DNA from: Denitrovibrio sp.
GTDB lineage: Bacteria > Chrysiogenota > Deferribacteres > Deferribacterales > Geovibrionaceae
Direction: 5' to 3'
Assembly (NCBI GenBank): GCA_002869185.1
Contig: PKTN01000003.1
Coordinates: 1-64,000 of the forward strand
Length of the DNA stretch: 64,000 nt
How positions within the stretch are numbered: the stretch's first letter is position 1; every line of letters starts with the position of its first letter. A program made the position numbers and the translations under genes. Below, in pieces: positions 18,431-27,220 of the stretch. A model generated the notes under the pieces. The model searched no databases. It saw nothing but the letters and a program-made list of their open reading frames with translations, and had not been told where the DNA came from.

Positions 18431-19869
18431 GTAAGATGCTTTTTGAAAAATCAGTAGAGGGGAGAAAGGGCGTGTCCCTGCCAGCTATGGATGTTCCTGC
18501 TGTTGATATGCCGGCAAACCTTAAACGAAATAAATTAGCAGAGATTGGAGAGTATTCAGAGCTGGATGTTGTCCGCCACTATACTAACCTTTCGCTAAAG
18601 AATTTTTCTGTTGATACACATTTTTACCCACTCGGTTCATGTACCATGAAGTACAATCCGAAAGTTTGCGAAACTGTTGCTAGGTTCGACGGGCTTGCTG
18701 CGATACACCCTATGATGCCAGTATCTGGCGGACTTGATATGTGTCAGGGTGCCCTTGAGCTTATTTATGAGCTTGAAAACCATCTGTCCGAAGTGACAGG
18801 TATGAGTGCTACAACCCTCCAACCACTAGCTGGTGCACATGGGGAAATGCTCGGTATTATGCTTATCGCAAGCTATCACAGAGCAAAAGGTAATAAGAAA
18901 AAATATGTGATCGTTCCAGACTCGTCTCACGGTACAAACCCTGCCACAGCATCTATGATGGGGTATGAGATTATCACAGTGAAGACAGCTGATTATGGAG
19001 ATATGGATCTGGACGAATTTAAAGAGAAGATGAATGACGAAGTTGCGGCTGTTATGATGACAAACCCAAATACTCTCGGAGTTTTTAACCCATATATCAA
19101 AGAGATAAGCGAAGTGGCTCATGCTCACGACGCCATGTTATATTATGATGGTGCAAACCTGAACGCCATACTTGGCAAGGTTCGCCCTGGCGATTTAGGG
19201 TTTGATGTTGTGCATGTAAATCTGCATAAGACTTATGCTACTCCTCATGGTAGTGGTGGTCCAGGTGCTGGGCCTGTTGGATGCAGTGCAAAGCTGGAAC
19301 CATTCCTTCCGCAACCCAGAGTTGTAAAGACTGGCGATAAATTCAGCTTGAATTACGATAAAGAAAACCCAAGGATTACATCTTACTTCGGTAACTATGG
19401 AGTTCTTGTAAAGGCGTATACATACGCACTTATGATGGGTTCAGATGGGCTTAAAGATGTGGCTGAAAAAGCTGTACTGAATGCTAACTACATCATGCAG
19501 AAGCTAAAGCCATACTATGACCTTCCATACGATAAGACTTGTATGCACGAGTGTGTTTTCTCTGCTTCACGTCAGGTTGAAAAGGGAGTTCATGCTCTTG
19601 ATATCGCAAAGGGGCTCATAGATAGAGGCTTTCATCCGCCTACAGTCTATTTTCCGCTTATAGTGCCAGAGGCTATGATGATAGAGCCTACAGAGACAGA
19701 GAGCAAGCAGACTATGGATGAGTTCATTGACGCTATGATTGAGATCGCTGGGATAGTAGATACTGACCCAGATTCACTACATCATGCTCCTGTCACAAGA
19801 CCTGTTACAAGGCTTGATGAAACACAAGCTGCAAGACAAGTAAATGTGAGATATCAGAAAGATGCCTGA
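18427..19869 (+). CDS. gcvPB: Glycine dehydrogenase (decarboxylating) subunit 2
   Basis: 480 residues, full length. The PLP lysine is Lys268 in NLHKTYATPHGSGGPGAGP, and DSSHGTNPATA and YYDGANLNAILG are other family motifs. It forms the catalytic half of the split P protein with GcvPA. Its last eight bases overlap the start of the octanoyltransferase gene, which points to coupled translation through the operon. Confidence 0.97.
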   Translation: MSKMLFEKSVEGRKGVSLPAMDVPAVDMPANLKRNKLAEIGEYSELDVVRHYTNLSLKNFSVDTHFYPLGSCTMKYNPKVCETVARFDGLAAIHPMMPVSGGLDMCQGALELIYELENHLSEVTGMSATTLQPLAGAHGEMLGIMLIASYHRAKGNKKKYVIVPDSSHGTNPATASMMGYEIITVKTADYGDMDLDEFKEKMNDEVAAVMMTNPNTLGVFNPYIKEISEVAHAHDAMLYYDGANLNAILGKVRPGDLGFDVVHVNLHKTYATPHGSGGPGAGPVGCSAKLEPFLPQPRVVKTGDKFSLNYDKENPRITSYFGNYGVLVKAYTYALMMGSDGLKDVAEKAVLNANYIMQKLKPYYDLPYDKTCMHECVFSASRQVEKGVHALDIAKGLIDRGFHPPTVYFPLIVPEAMMIEPTETESKQTMDEFIDAMIEIAGIVDTDPDSLHHAPVTRPVTRLDETQAARQVNVRYQKDA

Positions 19870-20635
19870 TTGGCGACTAATTGATACTGGATTCCTAAAT
19901 GGATATGAGAATATGGCATTGGACGAGGCGCTCCTTCTAAATTTTACCGAAGGGGCTTCTCCTGTGCTTAGATTATACGGCTGGGAGCCTGCGGCAGTCT
20001 CTGTTGGCAGGTTCCAAAAGCCAATAGATTTTCTGAATATAGATAGATGTAATGAGCTTAGTTTGCCTATTGTTAGGCGGATAACTGGCGGTGGTATGAT
20101 ATATCATCATCTAGAGCTTACCTATAGTATTATCTGTTCACCTGAGCATCTCGGTACAGGTCGCAAGCCTACTGATGCATACCGTAAAATATGTGGTTTT
20201 CTACTTGAATTTTATCGAAGGATGGGGCTTGATGCTGATTTCGCCCTAAACCTAGAACAGGGGAAGCTGGGCGGTAGAGAGAATTTCTGTTTTGCTGGAA
20301 ATGAACAGTATGACATAATTATAGGCGGTAAAAAGATTGGCGGTAACGCTCAGAAATGGCTAAAACACGCTGTATTTCAACACGGTTCTATACCAGTAGA
20401 AAACTGTATAGAAAGAGCCTCGAAGCTTCTGCTTGATAAACCAGAAAATTTACTAGAGAGTTCCACTTCCTTGCACGAGCTTGAGGTGAATGAAAGTTAT
20501 AGTGAAATGTTTGCTATTATGAGAAATTCTTTCTTCGCTAAGACTGTCGATAGTGAGCTTACTGTCAACGAAAAAAACAGTATGCAGGAACTTCTAGAGA
20601 CCAAATACTCAAAAGACTCATGGAATAATAGTTAA
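19862..20635 (+). CDS. Octanoyltransferase, LipM-like (biotin/lipoate A/B protein ligase family)
   Basis: 257 residues. The N-terminus WRLIDTGFLNGYENMALDEALL, the RRITGGGMIYH core and the GGKKIGGNAQKW lysine region identify the lipoate/octanoate transferase family. A Cys in the segment NFCFAGNEQYDI occupies the place of the acyl-accepting Cys of LipM, which favours octanoyl transfer from acyl carrier protein over an ATP-dependent LplA ligase. It is followed by lipA, so the two enzymes can make lipoyl-GcvH de novo. A lipoate ligase role cannot be excluded from sequence alone. Confidence 0.8.
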   Translation: MPDWRLIDTGFLNGYENMALDEALLLNFTEGASPVLRLYGWEPAAVSVGRFQKPIDFLNIDRCNELSLPIVRRITGGGMIYHHLELTYSIICSPEHLGTGRKPTDAYRKICGFLLEFYRRMGLDADFALNLEQGKLGGRENFCFAGNEQYDIIIGGKKIGGNAQKWLKHAVFQHGSIPVENCIERASKLLLDKPENLLESSTSLHELEVNESYSEMFAIMRNSFFAKTVDSELTVNEKNSMQELLETKYSKDSWNNS

Positions 20636-21472
20636 ATGAAAATTGAAAGAAAGCCTGAATGGCTAAAGAAGAAGATAGATTTTAAAGCCCATGAAGATAT
20701 GGGGAAGATGCTAAAGGGATTGAACCTGAATACTATATGTCGTGAAGCGTCTTGTCCTAATATTTCAGAGTGTTTCTCTTGTGGGCGAGCAACATTCCTT
20801 ATCCTTGGGACTGCATGTACCAGAGCTTGTACTTTTTGCAATGTGTCTAATGAAACTCCACAAACGCCAGACATTGACGAACCATCTAATGTCGCTAAAG
20901 CGGTGAAGAAGCTAGGGCTTGAGCACGTAGTTATAACCAGCCCAACAAGGGACGATCTTTCAGACTATGGTGCGGGGCATTTTGCAAAGACTGTATTAGC
21001 TGTTAGGGAACTGACACCCAATGTAAGGATAGAGATACTCGTGCCTGATTTTAATGGTGACGAGGATTCTCTGAATATAATAGCAGATGTTAAGCCAGAT
21101 ATTTTTGGACATAATGTCGAGACTGTAAATAGTATGTATCATATCCGTAAGGGGGCTGATTATCAGCTTTCTCTAGATTTGTTAAAGCGTGCCGCAGAGA
21201 AGGGGATGGTGACTAAGTCTGGGATTATGCTTGGTCTTGGTGAGATGTGCGATGAGATTATGGAAGTTATACAAGATATTAGAAATGCAGATGTTAGCTA
21301 CCTAAGTATTGGGCAATACCTCCCTCCGTCAAGAAAGCATCAGCCAGTGACGGAATACGTAACACCATCTAAATTTGAGAAGATGAAAGATTTTGCTCTG
21401 AGTCTCGGTTTTAAGCATATAGAAAGCGGTCCTTATGTGCGTAGTTCGTATATGGCAGAGGGGTATAAGTGA
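20636..21472 (+). CDS. lipA: Lipoyl synthase (radical SAM)
   Basis: 278 residues, slightly short but complete. The auxiliary cluster motif CREASCPNISEC (C-x4-C-x5-C), the radical SAM motif CTRACTFC and the C-terminal RSSYMAEGY signature are all present. LipA inserts two sulfurs into octanoyl-GcvH. The gene directly follows the octanoyltransferase gene with no gap and overlaps the next gene by one base. Confidence 0.96.
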   Translation: MKIERKPEWLKKKIDFKAHEDMGKMLKGLNLNTICREASCPNISECFSCGRATFLILGTACTRACTFCNVSNETPQTPDIDEPSNVAKAVKKLGLEHVVITSPTRDDLSDYGAGHFAKTVLAVRELTPNVRIEILVPDFNGDEDSLNIIADVKPDIFGHNVETVNSMYHIRKGADYQLSLDLLKRAAEKGMVTKSGIMLGLGEMCDEIMEVIQDIRNADVSYLSIGQYLPPSRKHQPVTEYVTPSKFEKMKDFALSLGFKHIESGPYVRSSYMAEGYK

Positions 21473-22824
21473 TGAGTAAGTATGACGTTATTGTTATTGG
21501 TGGTGGACCAGCTGGTTATAAATCTGCCCTAAAACTATCTGAACTAGGCAAGAAGGTTTGCATTATAGATAAGAGCCGCAAACACATTGGCGGAACATGT
21601 TTAAATGAAGGTTGTATACCTGTTAAATCACTATTGAAATCATCAGAGGTCTTCCTGACTGCGAAGAATGCAGAGAAATATGGTATTCAGACTGGAGAAT
21701 GCTCTTTCGATCTGAAGCTGATAAATGAAAAGATGAAGGCGAATGTTGAATTACTGAATAGTGGTCTCGCTGGAACTATAAAAAGAGCTAAGATTGATAT
21801 TATTGAAGCTGAGGCTTCTTTTATTGATAAGAATAGAATAAAAGCTGGCGGAGTAGAGGTTGAGGCGGATTATGTGATAATTGCATCTGGCTCAGTGACA
21901 TCAGTGCTTCCAGATATTAAACCTGACGGTAATAAGATTTTGACAAGTGGTCAGATACTTGCCAATGAAGTTCTCCCAGAGAAATTACTAATTATTGGTG
22001 GAGGAGTGATAGGATGCGAGTTTGCTACATTTTACAGCAGACTTGGAAGTCGTGTCACCATCGTTGAGCCTATGGCAGAGCTTCTGCCTAATGAGGACGC
22101 AGAGGTGGGTAAAGCTATCAAACGAGAATTCAAAAAAACTGGCATTACATCAGACACTGGATATATCGTAAAATCATTAGAATATATCGAAGATAAGGTG
22201 AAGGCTTTGATCTCTGGTAAGAAAGAGCGTGAAGAGGAATTTGACCTTGTGCTTTTAGCGGTTGGAAGGCGAGCAAATATAGATGGACTCGATCTAGAAA
22301 ACTCCCGTGTCGAAGTTGAAAACAGACACATAAAAGTAAATGAATATATGCAAACGACTACAGATAATATATATGCTATTGGCGACGTGGCTGATGGTTG
22401 GATGTTGGCACATACTGCCTATGATGAGGCTATGGTTGCTGCGAAGAATATAGTAAACGGCAATAACAAAACACCAGAAAGGACAGCTATCCCTAGGGTT
22501 GTTTTCTCTTATCCAGAGGTTGGAGCTGTTGGTTTAACTGAAGAACAAGCAAAAGATAAATTTGAGATAAATGTGCAAAAAAATCTTTTTAAGCCAAATG
22601 GTAAAGCTATTATTGATGGCGCTGGTGAAGGCTTCGTGAAAGTAGTTTCAGATGTTGAAACAGGGATTATTCTAGGTGCTTCTATAGTTGGTAAATCTGC
22701 AACAGAGCTTGTGCATGAGTTTGTTCTTGTGGTAAAAAATCGCATGACAGTTAATGATCTTGCTAGCTGTGTTCACGGTCATCCGACCCTGAGCGAAGTA
22801 ATTTGGGAAACAGTAATTATTTAG
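21472..22824 (+). CDS. lpdA: Dihydrolipoyl dehydrogenase (first copy)
   Basis: 450 residues. FAD-binding VIVIGGGPAGYKSA, redox pair GGTCLNEGCIPVKS, NAD-binding LLIIGGGVIGCEFA and the C-terminal catalytic HGHPTLSEV are all intact. It reoxidises dihydrolipoyl-GcvH with NAD and completes the glycine cleavage system. ATG 21472 overlaps the lipA stop (TGATG) and is preferred to the GTG three bases upstream. It is one of two Lpd paralogues in tandem. Confidence 0.93.
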   Translation: MSKYDVIVIGGGPAGYKSALKLSELGKKVCIIDKSRKHIGGTCLNEGCIPVKSLLKSSEVFLTAKNAEKYGIQTGECSFDLKLINEKMKANVELLNSGLAGTIKRAKIDIIEAEASFIDKNRIKAGGVEVEADYVIIASGSVTSVLPDIKPDGNKILTSGQILANEVLPEKLLIIGGGVIGCEFATFYSRLGSRVTIVEPMAELLPNEDAEVGKAIKREFKKTGITSDTGYIVKSLEYIEDKVKALISGKKEREEEFDLVLLAVGRRANIDGLDLENSRVEVENRHIKVNEYMQTTTDNIYAIGDVADGWMLAHTAYDEAMVAAKNIVNGNNKTPERTAIPRVVFSYPEVGAVGLTEEQAKDKFEINVQKNLFKPNGKAIIDGAGEGFVKVVSDVETGIILGASIVGKSATELVHEFVLVVKNRMTVNDLASCVHGHPTLSEVIWETVII

Positions 22825-22837
22825 GTTGGAGAATGTT

Positions 22838-24193
22838 ATGGAAAAATTTGATGTTGTGGTTATAGGTGGCGGTCCTGGTGGTTTGGATTCAGGGTTCCGT
22901 CTAGTAAAAGCTGGTAAAAAAGTATGTATAATTAATGATAAAAAAGAGAGACTTGGTGGCGTTTGCCTTAATGCTGGCTGTATGCCTACTAAATCTTATC
23001 TGAAAGCGGCATCTGTTTATAGGTCTGCAAAGAAAGCTGATATCTATGGGCTTTCTGTTTCCGCTGAAAAAGTCGATCTGGCAAAAGTGAAAGAGTCTGT
23101 TGCTAGTGGTATAGCCAAGCTCCGTATGGGTATTGGCATGATGTCTGAGAATTCTGGTGCTAAATTTATCTTTGGCAAGGGGGAGTTCCAGTCAGCGAAT
23201 GAAATATTGGTTAAGAAAGCTGACGGTACAACTGAGGTTATATATGGTGATAAAATAGTCGTTGCAACTGGTTCTGTTAGTAGAGAGTTGTCTTTTGCTC
23301 CATTTGACGGCGAAGTGATAATGAATAGCGATATGATGCTAGAGAATGAAAAGCTTCCGGAAAAGCTTCTAATAATAGGTGGTGGTGCCATAGGTTGTGA
23401 GTTTGCAACTGTGTATAACACCTTTGGCAGCGAAGTTAAGATAGTTGAGGCACTCGAACAGCTAATACCTAATGATGATTCAGATGCTTCTGCTATGCTT
23501 AAGGAGCGTTTTGAGGCTCAGGGGATAGAGGTTGCAACTGGCGTTGTTGTTGAAGATATAGAGAAGGTTGGCGGTAAAGCTCTTGTTCAGTTTAAAGGTG
23601 CGGACAAAAAAGAGGAGTATGACATGATACTTGTGAGTATAGGTCGTAAAGCTAATCTAGAATCTCTTAACCTTGATAAAGCGGGTGTGGAGATAGAAAA
23701 TGGTGCTGTGAAAGTGAATGAATACTTACAGTCAACTAATGAAAATATATATGCAGCTGGTGATTCTATTGGTGGGTATATGTTTGCTCATTCCGCAGCT
23801 TATGAGGGAGAGGTCGTTGCAACTAATATTGTGACTGGAAATACATTAGAGCTTGACGAAAGAGCTGTTCCTAGAGTTGTGTTCTCTAATCCTGAAATGG
23901 CCTCCACGGGTGTGATAAAGGCTGGTAATGGTGTGAAAGAACTATATGTACCAGGTCTCATGAAAGGGCGCCCTATAACAGATAAAACTGAAATCGGGCT
24001 TATGAAACTGTTTGTGAGTAAAGAAAATATTGTCGTTGGTGGTGTCTTGGTTGGCGAGAGCTCTACAGAGATTATCCATGAGCTAGTGATGGCAGTGCAG
24101 AATAAACTAACTGTTCTTCAGCTGAAACAGACTATGCATGCTCATCCTACCTACGCTGAACCGATACCTCATCTTGCGATGTCAGGCTTATAG
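22838..24193 (+). CDS. Dihydrolipoyl dehydrogenase-like flavoprotein (second copy)
   Basis: 451 residues from ATG 22838, which has GGAG six bases upstream; an open TTG at 22826 is less likely. It has GGVCLNAGCMPTKSY as redox pair, LLIIGGGAIGCEFATVY, and HAHPTYAEPI at the C-terminus. All catalytic features of Lpd are therefore kept. It is clearly diverged from the neighbouring copy and has a shortened region near its C-terminal domain. It may serve a different lipoyl enzyme, or form a mixed pair for GcvH; the sequence does not decide this. Confidence 0.85.
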   Translation: MEKFDVVVIGGGPGGLDSGFRLVKAGKKVCIINDKKERLGGVCLNAGCMPTKSYLKAASVYRSAKKADIYGLSVSAEKVDLAKVKESVASGIAKLRMGIGMMSENSGAKFIFGKGEFQSANEILVKKADGTTEVIYGDKIVVATGSVSRELSFAPFDGEVIMNSDMMLENEKLPEKLLIIGGGAIGCEFATVYNTFGSEVKIVEALEQLIPNDDSDASAMLKERFEAQGIEVATGVVVEDIEKVGGKALVQFKGADKKEEYDMILVSIGRKANLESLNLDKAGVEIENGAVKVNEYLQSTNENIYAAGDSIGGYMFAHSAAYEGEVVATNIVTGNTLELDERAVPRVVFSNPEMASTGVIKAGNGVKELYVPGLMKGRPITDKTEIGLMKLFVSKENIVVGGVLVGESSTEIIHELVMAVQNKLTVLQLKQTMHAHPTYAEPIPHLAMSGL

Positions 24194-24201
24194 TAACTAT
24201 T

Positions 24202-24222
24202 ATGGGGGGAGCAATCCCCCAT
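24202..24222 (+). terminator. Possible terminator hairpin after the gcv operon
   Basis: ATGGGGG pairs with CCCCCAT around a seven-base loop, nine bases after the stop codon. No T tract follows, so termination strength is doubtful. Confidence 0.45.
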
Positions 24223-24232
24223 CTCTAACCCC

Positions 24233-24251
24233 ATGTAAAAGATTTTTACAT
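24233..24251. repeat. Perfect short inverted repeat upstream of the Lap operon
   Basis: ATGTAAAA and TTTTACAT flank GAT, forming a 19-base perfect palindrome, 44 bases upstream of the promoter -35. Possible operator; no known regulator was matched. Confidence 0.4.
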
Positions 24252-24295
24252 CTATCATGAACACATCAATTTGTTTATAATTAACAGTGTTTAAA

Positions 24296-24323
24296 TTGAC
24301 ATAAAAAAACAGTCTGTTACAAT
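24296..24323 (+). promoter_or_regulatory. Predicted promoter of the Lap-type secretion operon
   Basis: TTGACA (24296-24301), a 16-base spacer and TACAAT (24318-24323), matching 6/6 and 5/6. It leaves a leader of about 135 bases before the first gene; no c-di-GMP riboswitch core was recognised in it. Confidence 0.6.
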
Positions 24324-24464
24324 CAAATGTGCATACAAACATTCGATACTACTATTATTATTTATTTTTCGCGGGCATTGTCGATTTAGACAAAATTTAG
24401 TGTTTATTAAAAGCCGGTGTTGTGGCTGTGAAAATATATAATTGATTTTAAGTTAGAGGTTTAA

Positions 24465-26555
24465 ATGATTAATCGTTATGTGTGTGTGTTAGCTAGAGTT
24501 GTGCTGATTTTTATGTTGGCGACAAATTTTGCATTCTACCCTCCAAAGGCAAAAGCTAGTAGCTTAGTGCTTGAACCTTTATCTTTAGAAAGTATTCTTC
24601 GTGAGCTTGTAGGATCCAACCCAGAGATTCTCGAAGCGATTCGTTTATATGAAAGCAGAAGATATGAAATAGACTCTGTTAAAAGTGACTATAAACCTAC
24701 TGTTGGGACAAAAATGTCTGTGGGACAAGAAGTGACCGATGGTGTGGCCTCAAATAATAAAAGAGAAAACTTAACCGTAAGCACTGCTGGTATCTATGCT
24801 AAACAGAATCTTTACCGTGGTGGTGGCACAGATAATTATGTTGATGAGACTAAGGCAATGGTTATGTCTACCTCTTATAATGCTCTTGATGTGGCTAATT
24901 CTGTTTTTCTTCAAACTTCAGAAAACTATTTAAATATGATTAAAGAGCGTGAGCTACTTAAATTAGCTAACGATAATGTTTATACTCAGGCTCAGATTTT
25001 AGACCAGATTAAGCAGAAGACTGAATCTGGCTTTGGTCGTCAATCCGACCTTCTGAACTCTCAATCAAGGCTAGCACTAGCTAGAGCGAACCTAATATCT
25101 CAACAACAAAACCTTCAGCAAGCATCAGTCAGACTTCATAAGGATATAGGTCGTTTTGTAGACCCTAGACAGCTTATATTGCCAGAATTCAAAGATAGTC
25201 TTGGTGGTGATCTTGATGCTGTGGTCGATTTTGCATTTGAGAATTATCCAGCGATTGAGGTTGCTAAATACAATGTTTTAGCTAAAAAATATGCTCTCAA
25301 GAGGACTGAATCACTCTATCTTCCAACTGTAGACGCTGAGCTTCGTGCTGATTATGCAAATAATACAGGTGGCGATCAAGGCGATACTAAATCATATAGT
25401 GCGATGCTTTATCTCAATTATGATTTTTATGATGGTGGTAAAAGGTCTGCCGATAAAAAGAAAAATTATAGTGCTATCTTGAAAGAGCACGAAAGAGCTT
25501 ATGTAGAACGCAGGAATCTTAACGAGGCTGTTAGGCTTGCTTGGAATATTAAAATCGCAGAAGAAAAGAAATATAAATTTTTACAAGAACACGTAGAGTT
25601 AAATAAGCAAACACTTGAGGCTTTTAAAGAAGAGTACCAGTTAGGTAGAAGAACACTACTAGAACTTTTAGATATGGAAAACGAATACCAAAGAGCAAAC
25701 AAGGCTCTTGTAGAATCAAAATTTGCTACATTGGTATCACATTATCGTGTGTTGCATATCACAGGCATCCTTCTATATCTTTATGAAACAGATCTGCAAC
25801 GTAAAGTTGGACTTAATGATAAAGCGTATAGTCTCGATATGCTTAAAAAATATGGTGATTTAGACAACAATAGAGATAATGATAATGTTGTCGATGAATT
25901 TGATCAGTGTGACAATTCTATTTTCAACTCTGTAACAGGTAAATACGGCTGTGAAGACGTTGAGCAAATAAATGTTGGATACTCAAAACCTGATACTGTA
26001 ATACCATACATAAAGCCTAAAGAGGCTGTAACTCTTGGTGATGAGCTAATTCTTGATGAGGAATCTTTAGGAGATGCAGAGTCTCTTGGTGAACCAGAAT
26101 CTACACTAGAGGCAGAGCCAATAGATGAACTTGATGCTGTTGGTGGACCAGAGGAACGTGTTAACGAGGTGTCTCTGATCACCCCAGAAGAGATCGTGGA
26201 GGAGATAAGTAAATCTTATACTATACCTTTTGTCCTTAACTCCAGCAGGTTACTCCCTGTGTCATCTTCTCTTATAGAGGAGATAGCAGACAAGCTTTCA
26301 GGGCTTGAAAAATATAAGCTTGAGATTATCGGACATACAGATAGCTCAGGTAGAGCATCTTTTAATCAGAAATTATCAGCAAAAAGAGCAAAATCTGTAT
26401 ATAATAAATTAGTTAAACTTGGAATTGATTCAGATAAGATTGTTGCCTACGGCAAAGGTGAAAGTGAACCAGAGTTCAGCAATAGAACCAGAGCAGGTAG
26501 GAAAAAGAATAGAAGAATTGAATTGAGATTGCATCTACTAAACCAACAAGAGTGA
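24465..26555 (+). CDS. TolC/LapE-like outer-membrane channel fused to an OmpA domain
   Basis: 696 residues with an N-terminal signal peptide. Residues about 40-445 form a TolC/AggA-type outer-membrane efflux domain with two coiled repeats (YAKQNLYRGGGTDNY; YLNYDFYDGGKRSADKK; FKEEYQLGRRTLLELLDMEN). An Asp-rich calcium-binding-like stretch (DLDNNRDNDNVVDEFDQCDN, about 466-485) and an acidic linker follow. The C-terminal 110 residues are an OmpA peptidoglycan-binding domain (IIGHTDSSG, NQKLSAKRA, GRKKNRRIEL). The channel should form the outer-membrane part of the T1SS encoded downstream. The OmpA tail would pin it to the cell wall; in Shewanella-type loci the two functions are separate genes. 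Confidence 0.9.
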   Translation: MINRYVCVLARVVLIFMLATNFAFYPPKAKASSLVLEPLSLESILRELVGSNPEILEAIRLYESRRYEIDSVKSDYKPTVGTKMSVGQEVTDGVASNNKRENLTVSTAGIYAKQNLYRGGGTDNYVDETKAMVMSTSYNALDVANSVFLQTSENYLNMIKERELLKLANDNVYTQAQILDQIKQKTESGFGRQSDLLNSQSRLALARANLISQQQNLQQASVRLHKDIGRFVDPRQLILPEFKDSLGGDLDAVVDFAFENYPAIEVAKYNVLAKKYALKRTESLYLPTVDAELRADYANNTGGDQGDTKSYSAMLYLNYDFYDGGKRSADKKKNYSAILKEHERAYVERRNLNEAVRLAWNIKIAEEKKYKFLQEHVELNKQTLEAFKEEYQLGRRTLLELLDMENEYQRANKALVESKFATLVSHYRVLHITGILLYLYETDLQRKVGLNDKAYSLDMLKKYGDLDNNRDNDNVVDEFDQCDNSIFNSVTGKYGCEDVEQINVGYSKPDTVIPYIKPKEAVTLGDELILDEESLGDAESLGEPESTLEAEPIDELDAVGGPEERVNEVSLITPEEIVEEISKSYTIPFVLNSSRLLPVSSSLIEEIADKLSGLEKYKLEIIGHTDSSGRASFNQKLSAKRAKSVYNKLVKLGIDSDKIVAYGKGESEPEFSNRTRAGRKKNRRIELRLHLLNQQE

Positions 26556-26556
26556 T

Positions 26557-27216
26557 ATGTTTAAACTTAAGAATTTTGCATTAGTGTTATTTGTTGTATC
26601 GCTGAGTACATTATGTATAAGTGCGCAACAAAAATTCTATGTGCCTGATTCTCAGATGAAGGAATTCAGTGGTAAATACGGAGAGTCAGCAGTTAAAAGG
26701 CTTGGGGCTCTTTTAACTCTTATGGATAGTGTACAATCTGAAGCAGAAGATAAAAAAGTAATTAAGATAAATAGTTTCTTTAATCAACTCAGATATAAGT
26801 CTGACAAAAAGACTTGGGGGAAGAGTGATTATTGGGCAAGCCGGTTAGAGTTTTTAGGTGTAGGGCAGGGTGACTGTGAAGACTATGCCGTCGCGAAATT
26901 TCTAACCCTTATTCAGCTTGGTGTCCCAGAGAAGAAACTCTTTTTAACTTATGTAAAGGCGAAGGGCTACGCTGATGAGTCTCACCTAGTCGTTACATAC
27001 TATAAGAAGGCTAAGACAGTTCCATTCGTCTTAGACAACTACGTTAAACAAATAAAACCAGCTACTAAAAGAAAAGATCTCGTACCTATATATAGTTTTA
27101 CGGCTAATGACCTATTTTTGCAAAAGCAGAAAGGTCTAGGTAAGAGGGTCGACCCTACACAATCAAAGAATGTAAGTAAATTAAAGTCCGTCGATCTAGA
27201 GATATTAAAGAGGTAA
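26557..27216 (+). CDS. lapG: LapG-type periplasmic cysteine protease
   Basis: 219 residues with a signal peptide (first ~23 residues). The catalytic triad of the bacterial transglutaminase-like cysteine proteinase family is visible: Cys107 in GQGDCEDYAVAK, His143 in DESHLVV and Asp160 in PFVLDNYV. LapG cuts the N-terminus of large adhesins to release them from the outer membrane, and it is held inactive by LapD when c-di-GMP is high. It starts one base after the TolC-OmpA gene and sits next to lapD, as in known Lap loci. Confidence 0.92.
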   Translation: MFKLKNFALVLFVVSLSTLCISAQQKFYVPDSQMKEFSGKYGESAVKRLGALLTLMDSVQSEAEDKKVIKINSFFNQLRYKSDKKTWGKSDYWASRLEFLGVGQGDCEDYAVAKFLTLIQLGVPEKKLFLTYVKAKGYADESHLVVTYYKKAKTVPFVLDNYVKQIKPATKRKDLVPIYSFTANDLFLQKQKGLGKRVDPTQSKNVSKLKSVDLEILKR

Positions 27217-27220
27217 TGCT

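Noticed and set aside
24324..24464. c-di-GMP riboswitch in the Lap operon leader
   Set aside because: No GEMM-type conserved core could be recognised in the leader.
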